A DNA stretch of 6,158 nucleotides. Origin: Loktanella sp. GTDB lineage: Bacteria > Pseudomonadota > Alphaproteobacteria > Rhodobacterales > Rhodobacteraceae. A program made the translations under genes and the position numbers. The notes beneath the pieces were generated by a model. That model ran no database searches. It was given only the letters and a program-made list of their open reading frames with translations, and was not told the DNA's origin. The stretch is taken from positions 1-6,158 of the forward strand of contig PUNR01000143.1 of the NCBI GenBank assembly GCA_003551805.1. The letters run 5' to 3'. Each line of letters opens with the position of its first letter. The first letter of the stretch is position 1. Of the stretch, positions 4,894-6,158 are shown in pieces.

Positions 4894-5970
4894 ATGAAAA
4901 TTCTAAAATCCATGATGACCACAACTGCGTTGGTCGCTTTTGCTGCCGGTGCGCTGGCGACGCAGGCTATTGCGCAGGATGCTGGCTTTGTCGGTATTTC
5001 GATGCCAACCAAATCATCCGCACGCTGGATCGCAGATGGCGACAACATGGTCGAACAATTCGAGGCCGCAGGCTATACCGTTGATCTGCAATATGCCGAC
5101 GACGACATTCCCAACCAGCTGGCCCAGATTGAGAACATGGTCACCAAAGGTGTCGATGTGCTGGTTATCGCGGCAATTGACGGCACTACCTTGTCCAATG
5201 TGCTGGCAAACGCAGCCGCTGCCGATATCGATGTGGTGGCCTATGACCGTCTGATCCGCGAAAGCGGCGATGTCAGCTATTACGCGACCTTTGACAATTT
5301 CAAGGTCGGCGTGCAGCAGGCAACGACTGTGGTCGACGGGCTGAACGCTCGTTTCCCTGATGACAAACCGTGGAATGTGGAATTGTTCGGTGGTAGCCCC
5401 GACGACAACAACGCCTATTTCTTCTACGACGGTGCGATGAGCGTGCTGCAGCCGCTGATCGACGCTGGTGATATCGTGATCCGCTCTGGCCAGATGGGTA
5501 TGTCCGAGGTCGGCACCCTGCGTTGGGACGGGTCGGTTGCTCAGGCGCGGATGGATAACCTGTTGTCCGCCAATTACACCGATGCGCGCGTGCATGGTGT
5601 ATTGTCGCCCTACGACGGCCTGTCGATCGGCATCCTGTCGTCGCTGAAAGGTGTGGGCTACGGGTCGGGCAATATGGAAATGCCAATCGTGTCCGGTCAG
5701 GATGCAGAAATCCAGTCGGTCAAGGCAATCGTTGACGGCGAACAGTATTCGACGATCTTCAAGGACACCCGCGAACTGGCCCGCGTCACCGTCGGCATGG
5801 TCGAGGCATTGTTGAATGACGGCGAGCCTGAAATCAATGACACCGAAACCTACGACAACGGCGTCAAGGTCGTGCCATCCTATCTGCTGGAACCTGTCGC
5901 AGTGACACAGGACAACTGGGACACTGTGCTGATCGACAGCGGTTACTACACCCGCGACCAGATCGAGTAA
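4894..5970 (+). CDS. chvE: Periplasmic multiple-sugar-binding protein ChvE
   Basis: Binds monosaccharides in the periplasm and delivers them to the GguAB (MmsAB) ABC transporter. In Agrobacterium the same protein also presents sugars to the VirA sensor. The 358-aa product has a Sec signal peptide cleaved after about residue 27 (ATQAIA, then QDAG). Its mature sequence follows Agrobacterium ChvE closely from memory: MPTKSSARW at 37-45, QYADDDIPNQL at 66-76, IENMVTKGV at 79-87, AYDRLIR at 116-122, FGGSPDDNNA at 165-174, GQMGM at 199-203, LSPYDGLSIG at 237-246, SGQDAE at 267-272 and IFKDTREL at 288-295. It is a type 1 periplasmic-binding fold of full family length, ending YYTRDQIE. The start is set by GGAGG (4884-4888). 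The divergent gbpR upstream and gguA 96 nt downstream confirm the assignment. Virulence sensing is not implied, since no vir genes are seen. Confidence 0.95.
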   Translation: MKILKSMMTTTALVAFAAGALATQAIAQDAGFVGISMPTKSSARWIADGDNMVEQFEAAGYTVDLQYADDDIPNQLAQIENMVTKGVDVLVIAAIDGTTLSNVLANAAAADIDVVAYDRLIRESGDVSYYATFDNFKVGVQQATTVVDGLNARFPDDKPWNVELFGGSPDDNNAYFFYDGAMSVLQPLIDAGDIVIRSGQMGMSEVGTLRWDGSVAQARMDNLLSANYTDARVHGVLSPYDGLSIGILSSLKGVGYGSGNMEMPIVSGQDAEIQSVKAIVDGEQYSTIFKDTRELARVTVGMVEALLNDGEPEINDTETYDNGVKVVPSYLLEPVAVTQDNWDTVLIDSGYYTRDQIE

Positions 5971-5983
5971 TCCTTCCAACTAT

Positions 5984-6011
5984 GGCGGCGCGGGGACTGC
6001 CCTGCGCCGCC
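5984..6011 (+). promoter_or_regulatory. Strong intercistronic stem-loop between chvE and gguA
   Basis: The arms 5984-5995 (GGCGGCGCGGGG) and 6000-6011 (CCCTGCGCCGCC) form a 12-bp stem with one G-U pair and a 4-nt loop ACTG. It begins 13 nt after the chvE stop. No T-run follows. The likely effect is 3' protection of the chvE transcript and reduced read-through into gguA, as known for binding-protein genes in sugar transport operons. Confidence 0.72.
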
Positions 6012-6020
6012 TGTTCTAGC

Positions 6021-6037
6021 GGCACCCAAGCGGTGCC
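6021..6037 (+). promoter_or_regulatory. Second intercistronic stem-loop upstream of gguA
   Basis: GGCACC and GGTGCC (6021-6026 with 6032-6037) pair around CAAGC, 9 nt after the first hairpin. It ends 29 nt before the gguA start, near its purine-rich leader. It may act with the first hairpin as a two-part barrier. Confidence 0.5.
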
Positions 6038-6066
6038 CATCTGTTACGTCGGGGGCAGGGCGGATC

Positions 6067-6158
6067 ATGGCAACACTTCTTGAAATGCGCGCGATTACCA
6101 AGGAATTTCCGGGGGTCAAGGCGCTGGATCAGGTCAGCCTTTCGGTTGAAGAGGGCGA
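6067..6158 (+). CDS. gguA: Sugar ABC transporter ATP-binding protein GguA, N-terminus (3' end outside window)
   Basis: The ATPase that would power sugar import together with ChvE and a GguB permease. Only 30 residues are in the window: MATLLEMRAITKEFPGVKAL, then DQVSLSVEEG. This is the standard opening of the MmsA/XylG/GguA family (LEMR-ITK-FPGVKALD-V-L), just before the Walker A motif, which lies outside. The full protein is usually about 510 aa with two ATPase domains. It follows chvE by 96 nt on the same strand. The ribosome site is not strong (GGGCGG region just before the ATG). A second ATG at 6085 is possible but would cut into the conserved start. The gene is also called mmsA in annotations. 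Confidence 0.88.
   Translation, partial: MATLLEMRAITKEFPGVKALDQVSLSVEEG

Noticed and set aside
5014..5979. 321-codon minus-strand open frame covering chvE
   Set aside because: It is antisense to a clearly recognised ChvE, with no own ribosome site or family resemblance; a mirror frame created by codon bias.

Overview
The window reads as GC-rich alphaproteobacterial chromosome. A Rhodobacterales-type bacterium is the best guess, from the ChvE/GbpR/GguA module, the style of the L,D-transpeptidase and the codon use. This placement is inferred from protein resemblance, not proven. No mobile elements, CRISPR arrays, tRNA or rRNA genes are visible. Nearly all the sequence is explained by seven genes and their spacers, and nothing forces the idea of a wholly new system. 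The unusual material is in the spacers and in one small secreted protein.

Left part (1-2520, minus strand): an oligopeptide uptake (Opp) operon. oppA (522-2153), the periplasmic peptide-binding protein, is transcribed first. oppB (1-445, cut by the window edge), the first inner-membrane permease, follows. The rest of the transporter (second permease and two ATPases) would lie beyond position 1. A GC-rich hairpin sits between the two genes. The oppA leader is long, about 190 nt, and starts near a perfect TATAAT box. It holds an inverted repeat and a small hairpin.

Middle part (2521-4693, minus strand): a lipoprotein-type L,D-transpeptidase (YkuD fold; peptidoglycan cross-link or remodelling), preceded by a small secreted protein of unknown function with three cysteines, preceded in turn by a LysR-type regulator. 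Terminator-like hairpins lie after the small protein and after the transpeptidase.

Right part (4694-6158, plus strand): a 200-bp divergent control region, then chvE (4894-5970), a periplasmic sugar-binding protein very like Agrobacterium ChvE, then the start of gguA (6067 to the window end), the sugar ABC transporter ATPase. The LysR gene pointing away from chvE matches gbpR, the regulator of chvE in Agrobacterium. This half is therefore a sugar-sensing and sugar-uptake module. Two tandem GC-rich hairpins separate chvE from gguA, paralleling the hairpin after oppA. Both binding-protein genes are thus set up for higher expression than the membrane and ATPase genes after them.
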